In this document: in pieces, positions 1-7,431 of the stretch | Layout: every line of letters begins with the position of its first letter | How positions within the stretch are numbered: the stretch's first letter is position 1 | Source: Variovorax sp. | Lineage (GTDB): Bacteria > Pseudomonadota > Gammaproteobacteria > Burkholderiales > Burkholderiaceae_C | NCBI GenBank assembly: GCA_017744935.1 | Contig: JAGIAI010000008.1 | Span: 1 to 40,267 of the forward strand | Direction: 5' to 3' | Length of the DNA: 40,267 nt | Position numbers and translations under genes: made by a program | The notes under the pieces: generated by a model | Told to the model about the DNA's origin: nothing | The model's input: the letters and a program-made list of their open reading frames with translations, nothing else | Databases searched by the model: none

Positions 1-785
1 GCTTCGTCGCGGGCGTGAACCCGAAGAAGGCCGGCGAGTCGATCTTCAACATCCCGATCTACGGCTCGGTCAAGGAAGCCGCCAAGCAAACGGGCGCGAC
101 CGTCTCCGTGATCTACGTGCCGCCACCCGGCGCGGCCGCCGCGATCTGGGAAGCCGTCGAGGCCGACCTCGACATGGCGATCTGCATCACTGAAGGCATC
201 CCGGTTCGCGACATGCTCGAAGTGCGCAACAAGATGAAGGCCAAGGAAGCCGCCGGCGGCAAGAAGACGCTGCTGCTCGGCCCGAACTGCCCCGGCCTGA
301 TCACGCCCGACGAGATCAAGATCGGCATCATGCCCGGCCACATCCATCGCAAGGGCCGCATCGGTGTGGTCAGCCGCTCCGGCACGCTGACCTATGAAGC
401 CGTTGCACAGCTCACCGAAATCGGCCTCGGCCAGTCGAGCGCTGTCGGCATCGGCGGCGACCCGATCAACGGCCTGAAGCACATCGACGTGATGAAGGCT
501 TTCAACGACGATCCCGACACCGACGCTGTGATCATGATCGGCGAAATCGGCGGCCCGGACGAAGCCGATGCTGCTCGCTGGTGCAAGGAAAACATGAAGA
601 AGCCGGTTGTCGGCTTCATCGCAGGCGTAACTGCGCCTCCCGGCAAGCGTATGGGCCATGCCGGCGCGCTGATCTCCGGCGGCGCCGATACCGCTGACGC
701 GAAGCTCGCGATCATGGAAGAGTGCGGCTTCACCGTTACCCGCAATTTCTCGGAACTGGCAAAGCGCCTGAAGGCGCTGATCTGA
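1..785 (+). CDS. sucD: Succinyl-CoA ligase (ADP-forming) alpha subunit, 3' part
   Basis: This is the alpha subunit of succinyl-CoA synthetase, which with SucB converts succinyl-CoA to succinate with ATP formation in the TCA cycle. The gene is cut by the left edge: the reading frame is open from base 3, so the N-terminal CoA-binding part (a few dozen residues) is missing. Visible are the CoA-ligase segment (IYVPPPGAAAAIWEA), the GPNCPGLITP stretch and the phosphohistidine loop GHAGALISGG, whose His carries the phosphate. It ends in KRLKALI and a TGA at 783-785, followed by a strong terminator. sucC is presumably just outside the window. Identity is very secure. Confidence 0.97.
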   Translation, partial: FVAGVNPKKAGESIFNIPIYGSVKEAAKQTGATVSVIYVPPPGAAAAIWEAVEADLDMAICITEGIPVRDMLEVRNKMKAKEAAGGKKTLLLGPNCPGLITPDEIKIGIMPGHIHRKGRIGVVSRSGTLTYEAVAQLTEIGLGQSSAVGIGGDPINGLKHIDVMKAFNDDPDTDAVIMIGEIGGPDEADAARWCKENMKKPVVGFIAGVTAPPGKRMGHAGALISGGADTADAKLAIMEECGFTVTRNFSELAKRLKALI

Positions 786-819
786 GCTTGCCGTTCGCGT
801 TCTAACCACAAGAACGAAG

Positions 820-851
820 GCGCCCGCAATTCCGGTTGCGGGCGCTTTTTT
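820..851 (+). terminator. Rho-independent terminator after sucD
   Basis: There is a perfect 10-bp stem (GCGCCCGCAA at 820-829, TTGCGGGCGC at 836-845) with a 6-base loop, followed directly by six T. It lies 35 bases after the sucD stop and 27 bases before the next start, so it should separate the suc operon from the TerC gene. Confidence 0.93.
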
Positions 852-877
852 AATCAAATAACAGTGGGATACGAGAC

Positions 878-1567
878 ATGGAATTTCTACAAACGACAGA
901 CTTCTGGATCGGTCTGCTAAAGATCGTCTGGATCAACATCATCTTGTCTGGCGACAACGCCGTCGTGATCGCGATGGCCGCGCGTTCGCTGCCACCGCAG
1001 CAGCAGCGGACGGCGGTGCTGTTCGGCTCCGGTGCCGCGGTGGTGTTGCGCGTGGTGCTCACCGTCGTCGCGGCGAAGCTGCTGGCGCTCCCTTACCTGC
1101 AGATCGTTGGCGGCGCCCTGTTGCTATGGATCGGCACGCAGCTCCTCAGCGAGGAAGACGAAGGGGAGGGCGAAGACAAGGAGTACGGCAGCATGTTGGC
1201 TGCAGTGCGCACTATTCTTCTAGCCGACCTCGTCATGAGTCTGGACAATGTGATCGCTGTCGCAGCGGCCGCCCAGGGCAGCATGGTGCTTCTCGTCCTT
1301 GGCTTGGCGATCAGCATTCCGCTGGTGATTTTTGGCAGTACGCTCATGATCAAGCTTATGGAACGTTTCCCGATCATCGTGATGCTTGGCGCCGCCCTCA
1401 TCGGCTGGGTCGGCGGCGAGACGATCGTGAGCGATACCATCCTGCGCGATGTCCTGGCGGCGAATCCGTGGCTGCACTATGCCGCCGCGGTGGCTGGCGC
1501 CGTCTTCGTGGTGCTGATCGGCCGCTGGCTTCAAAAGCGCGGGCAGACTGAGAAGCTGGCTACCTGA
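878..1567 (+). CDS. TerC family integral membrane protein (YjbE type)
   Basis: A 229-residue polytopic membrane protein of the TerC family (Pfam TerC). Two family signatures are visible, each with the acidic/Asn pair thought to bind metal: LSGDNAVVIA near residues 24-33 and LVMSLDNVIAV near 118-128. About seven hydrophobic segments span the protein, with an acidic loop (SEEDEGEGEDKEYG, residues 91-104) between the halves. Family members such as E. coli Alx and Bacillus YkoY are linked to manganese export; others accompany tellurite resistance. The ATG has a GGGA-like ribosome site (GTGGGATACGAGAC). Unlike the second TerC gene in this window (26233-26970), its leader holds only the sucD terminator and no riboswitch. 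The substrate is inferred, not shown. Confidence 0.9.
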   Translation: MEFLQTTDFWIGLLKIVWINIILSGDNAVVIAMAARSLPPQQQRTAVLFGSGAAVVLRVVLTVVAAKLLALPYLQIVGGALLLWIGTQLLSEEDEGEGEDKEYGSMLAAVRTILLADLVMSLDNVIAVAAAAQGSMVLLVLGLAISIPLVIFGSTLMIKLMERFPIIVMLGAALIGWVGGETIVSDTILRDVLAANPWLHYAAAVAGAVFVVLIGRWLQKRGQTEKLAT

Positions 1568-1587
1568 TTCCTACCGCACGCACACCC

Positions 1588-2397
1588 ATGTCGAACACGA
1601 GCGCACCTGCATCCGTCGAAGCCAGTGCGCTGTCGTGGGAGTTTGCCGCGCTCACGGATCCAGGCCGGGTGCGCGCCAACAACGAAGACACCATCGCCTT
1701 CGATGCCTCGCTGGGGCTGGTTCTTCTGGCCGACGGCATGGGCGGCTACAACGGCGGCGAAGTGGCGAGCGGCATGGCCATCGCGCTTCTCCAGGCCAGC
1801 TTCGGGCGTTGGCTCGCCCATGCAGGTCCGCACGCTCACCCCAAAGCAATCCGTCGTGCGCTGCAGGCCGGTACCGACGAGGCCAATGCGGCGATCCTCG
1901 AAGCGGGCATCGCCAATGTGCAACTCCAAGGCATGGGAACCACCCTTGTCCTCGCGACCTTCGGCCATCAACGCGTCATCGTGGGCCACATCGGAGACTC
2001 CCGCTGCTACCGACTGCGCGGCGAGAAGCTGGAACTGCTGACGCGCGACCATTCGCTGCTTCAGGAGCAGCTTGATGCGGGCGCGATCACGCCGGAGCAA
2101 GCGGTCCAGTCGCCCCACCGCAACCTGGTGACCCGCGCACTCGGCATCGAGCGGCATGTCGAACTCGAAATGCATGAACATACCGTTCAGCCTGGCGATC
2201 TCTTTCTGCTATGTTCGGACGGCTTGAGCGAGATGGTCTCGGACGCGCAGCTTTTCACACTTTTGTTACAAGATAACGCGCTCCCGGAAAAGGCAACACT
2301 TTTGGTTGCAGCAGCAAATGAAAATGGTGGCAGAGATAACATTTCGGTTGTCTTGGCCCGGGCAGGTGGAGTAGGAGTGCCCGAGATACCCGCATAG
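1588..2397 (+). CDS. PP2C-type Ser/Thr protein phosphatase (Stp/PppA-like)
   Basis: A 269-residue cytoplasmic metal-dependent phosphatase. PP2C motifs appear in order: DPGRVRANNED (24-34), LLADGMGGYNGGE (46-58, metal-binding Asp49), GMGTTL (115-120), GHIGDSR (133-139), LLCSDGLSEM (207-216, Asp211) and GGRDNISVVL (247-256, Asp250), so the metal-binding acids are all present. The length fits a stand-alone bacterial catalytic domain. It begins 20 bases after the TerC stop and is followed 61 bases later by an FHA protein. A phosphatase next to a phosphothreonine-binding FHA protein suggests Ser/Thr phosphosignalling. No kinase is visible nearby, so the partner kinase must lie elsewhere. Confidence 0.93.
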   Translation: MSNTSAPASVEASALSWEFAALTDPGRVRANNEDTIAFDASLGLVLLADGMGGYNGGEVASGMAIALLQASFGRWLAHAGPHAHPKAIRRALQAGTDEANAAILEAGIANVQLQGMGTTLVLATFGHQRVIVGHIGDSRCYRLRGEKLELLTRDHSLLQEQLDAGAITPEQAVQSPHRNLVTRALGIERHVELEMHEHTVQPGDLFLLCSDGLSEMVSDAQLFTLLLQDNALPEKATLLVAAANENGGRDNISVVLARAGGVGVPEIPA

Positions 2398-2458
2398 ACG
2401 AAGGAACTTCCATAAAAAGGGCCGCTGTGAACATAAAAAGGATCTCCAGGAGTCGGCC

Positions 2459-3115
2459 ATGCCGAAATTGATCGTTTCGATCGACGGCGTCGTCATCAAG
2501 GAAGTGACGCTCGCCAAGGACCGCACCACGCTGGGACGGCGTCCGTACAACGACATCGTTGTCGACAATCTCGCCATCAGCGGCGAACATGCCGTGCTGC
2601 ACATGATCGGCGGTGATGTCTACCTGGAAGATCTCAACAGCACCAACGGCACCTACGTCAACGGGCGGCCGATCAAGAAGCAGGCGCTCGAGCAGAACGA
2701 CGTCATCGAGGTCGGCAAGTACAAGGTGCGCTACGTGGCCGGTTCGGGCCCCGCAGATGCCACCACGGCGACTCGTGCAGTCGTTCCTCCGGCGCCCTCG
2801 GGGCCGATTCCCCTTTCATCCGCACCGACCGTGCAGGCCCCACTGGGCGGCGGCACCGCGGGCGTCGCGGTCATCCGTGTTCTTTCTGGAAGCGGCGCCG
2901 GTCGCGAACTCTCGCTGCAGAAGGTCGTTACGACCATCGGCAAGCCGGGCGTGGCGGTCGCGGCAGTCACTCGCCGCCTGCATGGCTATGTGGTGGCGCC
3001 GATCGACGGGGGCACTGCGCTCAACGGCGAACCGCTCGGCAGCGAGGCCGTTGCGCTGCAGGACGGCGATGTGCTCGAACTCGGTGGCACACGCATGCAG
3101 TTCGTGGTCAGTTGA
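2459..3115 (+). CDS. FHA-domain protein (one intact, one degenerate FHA)
   Basis: A 218-residue soluble protein. Residues about 1-95 form a canonical FHA domain that binds phosphothreonine peptides: TLGRRPYNDI (24-33), SGEHA (41-45, the S-x-x-H pair) and NSTNGTYVNG (60-69). A Pro/Ala-rich linker (about 98-130) leads to a second FHA-like fold at about 133-217 (TTIGKPG, then GGTALNGEPLG, then LQDGDVLELGG). This second copy keeps the beta-sandwich pattern but lacks the S-x-x-H pair, so it probably does not bind phosphothreonine. The start is well set by AGGAG seven bases upstream of the ATG. It lies between a PP2C phosphatase and a cyclase, probably in one operon, and may carry phospho-state information to a partner. 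Confidence 0.9.
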   Translation: MPKLIVSIDGVVIKEVTLAKDRTTLGRRPYNDIVVDNLAISGEHAVLHMIGGDVYLEDLNSTNGTYVNGRPIKKQALEQNDVIEVGKYKVRYVAGSGPADATTATRAVVPPAPSGPIPLSSAPTVQAPLGGGTAGVAVIRVLSGSGAGRELSLQKVVTTIGKPGVAVAAVTRRLHGYVVAPIDGGTALNGEPLGSEAVALQDGDVLELGGTRMQFVVS

Positions 3116-3154
3116 CCTTTCGTCGGGGCTTGTAACTCCGGGGTCCTCGCCGCC

Positions 3155-5422
3155 ATGAGTGCGCTGCGCCAGCACTGGGCGCGGATAGCGATCACGCTCC
3201 TCCCCACTGTGCTTGCACTGGCGCACGCGGGTGGCTTGTGGCGATGGTCTTTCGTCGAGGCGCTCGATCACTTCATCTATGACACGCGTTTGCGTGCCAC
3301 CATGCCGCGGACACTCGATCCGCGCATCGTGATCGTCGACATCGACGACGCGAGTTTGCAGCAGATGGGGCAATGGCCCTGGCGTCGCGATCAATTGGCA
3401 AAGCTGACCACCGAAGTGATCGATCGCCAACAGGCGCTCGTGCTGGGCTTCGACGTGCTGTTCGTCGAACCGGATTCGTTCTCCGCACGCGACGTACTTC
3501 AGCAACTGGCCGAAGGCCCGCTTGCCGGACGACCTCAGGTCGTGGAAGCGATCAGGGGCTTCACGCCGCACTTGGACCCGGACGCCATTTTTGCGAGTGC
3601 GCTTGCTGGCCGGCCGGTAGCGCTGGGTTACTACTTCACTCGCAGCAAAGTGCCGCAAGCCCGAGGCCAACTGCCGGCTCCGGTTCTGCCACCCGACAGC
3701 TTTCCGGAAGGGCGCGAGTACGCGACGCGATGGAACGGGTTTGTCGGAAGTATCCCCACGCTTGCCCAAGGCGCTCCAGCGGGGGGCTTTCTCAACGTGC
3801 TGCTGGATGCCGATCGGGACGGCGTCGTCCGTTCGGTTCCGCTCATTGCACGCTATGTCGGGCAGGTTGCGCAGCCCGGCTATTACGAATCGCTCGCCCT
3901 CGCCGTCTTCCGCAAAGCCACGGACTCGCGAGCGCTGGTGCCAGTCTTTGCGCCAGGCGGTGCATCAGGCAGCGCGCCGCCGATGCAGTCGCTCGCGCTC
4001 GCAAACGGCACGGGACAGCTGCGGGTTCCGCTGGACGCGAAGGCCAGCATCCTTGTTCCTTATCGGGGTTCCGGCGGCGCGAATGGAGGATCGTTCCGGC
4101 ACATCCCGGCCGCGGACGTGATCCACGGGGCACTGGCGCCCGGCGAACTCAAAGGCAAGATCGTGTTGGTGGGCTCCAGTGCGCCGGGGCTCGAAGACCT
4201 CCGATCCACGCCGGCGGGTGCCGCCTTCCCCGGCGTCGAAGTGCATGCCAACATCATTTCCGGCCTGCTCGATGGGCGGCTGTATGGCGTTCCAGACTAC
4301 GTGGCGGGCTACGAGTCGATTGTGCTCATCGTCGCCGGCCTCGCATTGGCGTTCGGCCTCTCGCTCGGCAGCGCGCAGCGCGCGGTGATGATTGCCATGC
4401 TCACCGTGGCAGCAGCGGTCGGTCTCAATGCCGTGCTTTTTGTGCAGGCCAGGCTCGTGCTGCCGCTCGGGGCGACGCTGGCCATGATCGGAGCGGCCTT
4501 TGTCCTCAACATGAGTTGGGGCTACCTGGTCGAGGCCCGCGCGAGCCGCCGCTTGGCCAACCTGTTTGGCACCTATGTACCTCGCGAACTGGTCGCCGAA
4601 ATGCAGGTGGACCCCACGCGTTACAGCATGCGCGCCCAAAGCAAGGAACTCACGGTGATGTTCTGCGACATGCGCGGATTCACCCGGATGGCGGAGCACA
4701 TGGCGCCGGTCGATCTGCAGGATTTCCTCAACGAGGTCTTCAGCCGTCTGACCCAGGTCATCAGCGCTCATCGCGGGACGGTCGACAAATACATCGGCGA
4801 TTGCGTCATGGCGTTCTGGGGGGCGCCGGTCGATACCCCGAACCACGCCGAACTGGCCGTCCGGGCAGCGATCGACATGACCGCGGCGGTTCGCGAACTG
4901 AACGAGATCCATCGCCGAAGCGGCCGGCCACAGATCAACGTCGGTATCGGACTCAATTCGGGCGTCATGAGCGTCGGCGACATGGGTTCTGCCATCCGTC
5001 GCAGCTATACGGTGGTCGGCGATGCGGTCAATCTCGCTTCGCGGATCGAGGGCCTCGGGGTGCATTACGGGGTGGAAATCGTCGCCACGGAGGCAACAAA
5101 GGCGCTCGCGCCATCAATCGCCTGGCAGGAGCTCGACTGCGTCAGGGTCCAGGGCAAGCTCAACGTGGTGCGGATCTTCACGCCCCTTGTCGAGCAGCAC
5201 GAACCTGCCGCGGCCGATCCAAATGAACTCGATCGCTGGAAAGAAGTAATTTCGGCCTACCGCGCCCAGGATTGGCAGCGCGGTCAAGCTATGCTTGCGC
5301 CCCTGCTCGCCATGGATGCCAAAAAAGTCCTTTACCAGCTCTACGAACAGCGATTAGCCTCGCAATCGTTGCAGCCAAAAGACCCGGATTGGGACGGTGC
5401 GACCCGGTTCGAATCGAAATAA
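3155..5422 (+). CDS. CHASE2-domain class III adenylate cyclase
   Basis: A 755-residue membrane receptor cyclase. An N-terminal signal-anchor helix (about 10-27) is followed by a periplasmic CHASE2 sensor domain (about 35-375; IVIVDIDDASLQQMGQWPW is typical), three helices (about 387-407, 409-430, 436-456) and a cytoplasmic class III cyclase domain (about 495-650). Catalytic residues look complete: metal-binding Asp505 (FCDMRGF) and Asp549 (DKYIGD), substrate-specifying Lys545 and Thr619 (a Lys/Thr pair as in bacterial adenylate cyclases), and Asn626/Arg630 in GDAVNLASR. It should therefore make cAMP in response to an unknown periplasmic signal. About 100 further residues follow the domain. 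A candidate cAMP phosphodiesterase starts 34 bases downstream, so synthesis and breakdown appear to be encoded together. Confidence 0.94.
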   Translation: MSALRQHWARIAITLLPTVLALAHAGGLWRWSFVEALDHFIYDTRLRATMPRTLDPRIVIVDIDDASLQQMGQWPWRRDQLAKLTTEVIDRQQALVLGFDVLFVEPDSFSARDVLQQLAEGPLAGRPQVVEAIRGFTPHLDPDAIFASALAGRPVALGYYFTRSKVPQARGQLPAPVLPPDSFPEGREYATRWNGFVGSIPTLAQGAPAGGFLNVLLDADRDGVVRSVPLIARYVGQVAQPGYYESLALAVFRKATDSRALVPVFAPGGASGSAPPMQSLALANGTGQLRVPLDAKASILVPYRGSGGANGGSFRHIPAADVIHGALAPGELKGKIVLVGSSAPGLEDLRSTPAGAAFPGVEVHANIISGLLDGRLYGVPDYVAGYESIVLIVAGLALAFGLSLGSAQRAVMIAMLTVAAAVGLNAVLFVQARLVLPLGATLAMIGAAFVLNMSWGYLVEARASRRLANLFGTYVPRELVAEMQVDPTRYSMRAQSKELTVMFCDMRGFTRMAEHMAPVDLQDFLNEVFSRLTQVISAHRGTVDKYIGDCVMAFWGAPVDTPNHAELAVRAAIDMTAAVRELNEIHRRSGRPQINVGIGLNSGVMSVGDMGSAIRRSYTVVGDAVNLASRIEGLGVHYGVEIVATEATKALAPSIAWQELDCVRVQGKLNVVRIFTPLVEQHEPAAADPNELDRWKEVISAYRAQDWQRGQAMLAPLLAMDAKKVLYQLYEQRLASQSLQPKDPDWDGATRFESK

Positions 5423-5456
5423 CAGCCGACGGGCTCAAAGGTCAAGGTCTAGCGAA

Positions 5457-6263
5457 ATGCAGGTGCGTGTATTGGGGTGCTCCGGCGCCATTGCCAAGGA
5501 CTGCCGCACGACTTCTTTTCTGGTCGATAGCGACCTGCTGGTCGACGCTGGGACGGGCGTTGGCGATTTGACCCTCGACGAGATGGCCGCGATCGACGAC
5601 GTGGTGCTCACGCATTCGCATCTCGATCATGTCGCGGCCCTGCCGCTCATGCTCGACGCCATCGCCAGCCGCCGTACGCGTCCGCTGCGTGTGCATGCGC
5701 TCCGCGCGACCATCGAGGCGCTTCGGGCCCATGTCTTCAACAACGTCATCTGGCCGGATTTCGCGAGCATTCCGAGTCGCGAGGCGCCATTCGTCAGTTT
5801 TCACGATCTGGTGATCGGGCAGCAGTTGCAGCTTGGCACCAGCAGCCTCAAGCACGTCGAAGTGCTGCCAGCAGTCCATACCGTGCCGGCTTGCGGATAC
5901 GCGGTGCGCTCCGCGAAGGGCGGCCCAAACTGGGTCTTCAGCGGGGATACCGAGCGCAACTCGCCCTTCTGGGATCGCGTCAATCAGCTCGATGTCGGCA
6001 TGCTGGTGATCGAGACTGCGTTCAGCAACCGCGAGAAGGTCCTGGCACAGCGCAGCCTGCATCTGTCGCCGTGTGCCCTGGCCGGCGAACTGGCGCAGAT
6101 CGCGCCGGGCAAGGACTTCCCGATCTACATCACCCACACCAAGCCTGCGGAAACCGGCGAGATCATGAGCCAGATCGACGAGATCACGAAGGGTTCGTGC
6201 CAGGACGGCAAGAAGGGGTGGGACATTCGGTGGCTCCAGGCCGCCGGCGTGTTCGAACTTTGA
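5457..6263 (+). CDS. MBL-fold class II cyclic-nucleotide phosphodiesterase-like hydrolase
   Basis: A 268-residue metallo-beta-lactamase-fold protein. The metal site THSHLDHVA (52-60; His53, His55, Asp57, His58) is clear, with later ligands plausible in FSGDTERN, SLHLSP and ITHTKP. The start with conserved MQVRVLGCSG is preferred over an upstream one that would overlap the cyclase gene; a weak AAGG precedes it. The opening and the ETAFSN and THTKP regions resemble class II 3',5'-cAMP phosphodiesterases (PDEase_II), and its place right after an adenylate cyclase supports cAMP hydrolysis. RNase Z-like or other MBL hydrolase activity cannot be excluded from sequence alone. It is the last gene of the signalling block before pilA. 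Confidence 0.8.
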   Translation: MQVRVLGCSGAIAKDCRTTSFLVDSDLLVDAGTGVGDLTLDEMAAIDDVVLTHSHLDHVAALPLMLDAIASRRTRPLRVHALRATIEALRAHVFNNVIWPDFASIPSREAPFVSFHDLVIGQQLQLGTSSLKHVEVLPAVHTVPACGYAVRSAKGGPNWVFSGDTERNSPFWDRVNQLDVGMLVIETAFSNREKVLAQRSLHLSPCALAGELAQIAPGKDFPIYITHTKPAETGEIMSQIDEITKGSCQDGKKGWDIRWLQAAGVFEL

Positions 6264-6276
6264 CCAGCTTTGGCAG

Positions 6277-6299
6277 GGGGTGACAAAAAACGTCACCCC
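6277..6299. repeat. Inverted repeat after the phosphodiesterase gene
   Basis: A perfect 8-bp inverted repeat (GGGGTGAC at 6277-6284, GTCACCCC at 6292-6299) encloses an A-rich 7-base loop, 13 bases after the stop codon. No T-run follows on the plus strand, so it is at best a weak terminator. It could instead protect the mRNA end or be a protein-binding site upstream of pilA. Confidence 0.45.
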
Positions 6300-6322
6300 G
6301 TATCAGGCCCCTGCAACAAGGT

Positions 6323-6353
6323 TTGTCACACGTTGTAACGATAACGTGAACAA
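6323..6353. promoter_or_regulatory. Imperfect palindrome upstream of pilA
   Basis: The arms TTGTCACACGTT (6323-6334) and AACGTGAACAA (6343-6353, reverse complement TTGTTCACGTT) form an imperfect palindrome about 115 bases before the pilA start. Motif pieces TTGTC, ACGTT and GTGA recur in a palindrome before the minor-pilin operon (22989-23021). A regulator site is inferred only. Confidence 0.35.
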
Positions 6354-6392
6354 GTTCCCGCTCAGCCGGGCTCCAAACGACGATAGCTGGCA

Positions 6393-6407
6393 TGGCATGG
6401 ATGCTGC
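6393..6407 (+). promoter_or_regulatory. Candidate sigma-54 promoter of pilA
   Basis: TGGCAT-N5-CTGC matches the sigma-54 consensus (TGGCAC-N5-TTGC) with correct spacing: GG and GC are ten bases apart. A start near 6419 would give a leader of about 50 bases. pilA genes of Pseudomonas are known to be RpoN-dependent. Two element positions deviate from consensus, so this is only a candidate. Confidence 0.4.
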
Positions 6408-6469
6408 GGTTACTTCAGCGCACCGGGGGCTCTCCTCGGGGTCCCTAGAAACCAACCTGGAGTAGTGAA

Positions 6470-7009
6470 ATGAACCGTCGTTCCATCGCACGCAATGTGC
6501 AAAAGGGTTTCACCCTTATCGAGTTGATGATCGTTGTGGCGATCATCGGCATCTTGGCTGCTGTGGCGCTGCCGGCCTACCAAGACTACACCGTTCGCGC
6601 AAAGATCACTGAGGCGGTCATTGCTGCCACGGCGCCCAAGACGCTGGTGAGCGAAGCGTTCCAGTCTGACGGCACGACCGGTCTTACGGCTGCCAAGGCT
6701 GCGTGGGACCAAAAGGTAAGTGGTGGCGAGATTAAGTCGAAATTCGTCGACACGATTGCGATTGACGCTGCAACAGGCGCCATCACTGTGACTACCGCTC
6801 CTGCATCTAGCTCGGGCCTTCCAGCTGATGCTGCTGGTAAGAAGATCGTGTTCACGCCGAATGTGCAAAATGCCCCTCTCGGAACCACTACCGGCGCCAT
6901 CGACTGGGCTTGCGCAACCTCCACGAATTCTACCGCCACCACTCGCGGCCTGACCGGCGTAGTCGCTGGTGACCTGCCCGCCAAGTACGCTCCCTCCGAG
7001 TGCCGCTAA
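6470..7009 (+). CDS. pilA: Type IVa major pilin precursor PilA
   Basis: A 179-residue prepilin. A 13-residue basic leader ([13 protein letters not shown]) ends at the prepilin peptidase site G13/F14, followed by [19 protein letters not shown] with the conserved Glu at mature position 5. The hydrophobic alpha-1 helix then leads into a Ser/Thr/Ala-rich globular domain. Cys148 (WACATS) and Cys178 (SECR) should form the C-terminal disulfide loop. The loop and the preceding strand are rich in Thr/Ser ([10 protein letters not shown]), which are plausible O-glycosylation positions. GGAG lies at a good distance from the ATG. It has its own terminator and sits between a cAMP signalling block and a putative glycan-modification island. 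It would be exported and assembled into pili by machinery encoded elsewhere. Confidence 0.95.
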   Translation: MNRRSIARNVQKGFTLIELMIVVAIIGILAAVALPAYQDYTVRAKITEAVIAATAPKTLVSEAFQSDGTTGLTAAKAAWDQKVSGGEIKSKFVDTIAIDAATGAITVTTAPASSSGLPADAAGKKIVFTPNVQNAPLGTTTGAIDWACATSTNSTATTRGLTGVVAGDLPAKYAPSECR

Positions 7010-7030
7010 GCTGATAGCACCCAAGCAAAG

Positions 7031-7052
7031 GCCGCCTCCGGGCGGCTTTTTT
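7031..7052 (+). terminator. Rho-independent terminator after pilA
   Basis: A 6-bp GC stem (GCCGCC 7031-7036, GGCGGC 7041-7046) with a TCCG tetraloop is followed by six T, 21 bases after the pilA stop. It should isolate pilA from the downstream island. The 136 bases that follow, up to 7188, are AT-rich relative to the neighbours and must hold the island promoter; no convincing -35/-10 pair was found there. Confidence 0.92.
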
Positions 7053-7188
7053 GGCTTTAATTGCCTAAGTGAGTGCTAATTTATTTCTTTGACATGCATC
7101 TGATTGCTAGAGCCAAGGTTTGCCGTTCAAGACAAACTTGAGAAGCCCGTGATCTCCAATTCTTCTTAATTTCGCAATCGAGCCCGAT

Positions 7189-7425
7189 ATGACCACCGCT
7201 GAAATCACCGTTGAGCAATTCATTGAAAACTTCCTGGTTGCCGTCGATTTCCAGGAGCCAGTGGAAGTGACCCCCACGACAGACCTGCACGATCTGCCCG
7301 AATGGGACTCGCTCGCCGCCTTGGGCGTGATCGTGATGTTCGATGTGGAATACAACAAGACCATCGTCGGTGATGATCTGAAGAAGTGCGTCACCCTTTC
7401 CGACGTTTACGCGCTGCTGGGTTGA
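7189..7425 (+). CDS. Acyl carrier protein (dedicated, island-encoded)
   Basis: A 78-residue acidic four-helix carrier protein. The motif PEWDSLAALGVI (37-48) contains Ser41, the expected phosphopantetheine attachment site, in the usual D-S-L context. It differs from a housekeeping AcpP (which has D-S-L-D-T-V-E) and resembles carrier proteins that serve specialised pathways. It is the first gene of a tightly packed run whose next member, six bases downstream, is a KAS III-like synthase, so it probably holds the acyl chain extended by that enzyme and reduced by the following SDRs. Translation starts at ATG 7189 with only a weak upstream ribosome site. Confidence 0.92.
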   Translation: MTTAEITVEQFIENFLVAVDFQEPVEVTPTTDLHDLPEWDSLAALGVIVMFDVEYNKTIVGDDLKKCVTLSDVYALLG

Positions 7426-7431
7426 CGAAAA

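Noticed and set aside
786..877. Possible riboswitch before the first TerC gene
   Set aside because: The leader contains only the sucD terminator and no GGGGAGTAG or AGCAAGACC elements.
3373..5226. 617-codon frame inside the cyclase gene on the same strand
   Set aside because: It is Arg/Pro-rich frame-shifted shadow; the CHASE2-cyclase frame has complete domains and catalytic residues.
3155..5422. Guanylate cyclase instead of adenylate cyclase
   Set aside because: The substrate-determining residues are Lys545 and Thr619, as in bacterial adenylate cyclases, not the Glu/Cys-type pair of guanylate cyclases.
6277..6299. CRP/Vfr-type site upstream of pilA
   Set aside because: The GTGA and TCAC halves are nine bases apart rather than six, so they do not fit the CRP-family consensus.
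7089..7117. TTGACA at 7089-7094 as -35 box of the island promoter
   Set aside because: No acceptable -10 sequence lies 16-18 bases downstream (GCCAAG region), so I do not call it.
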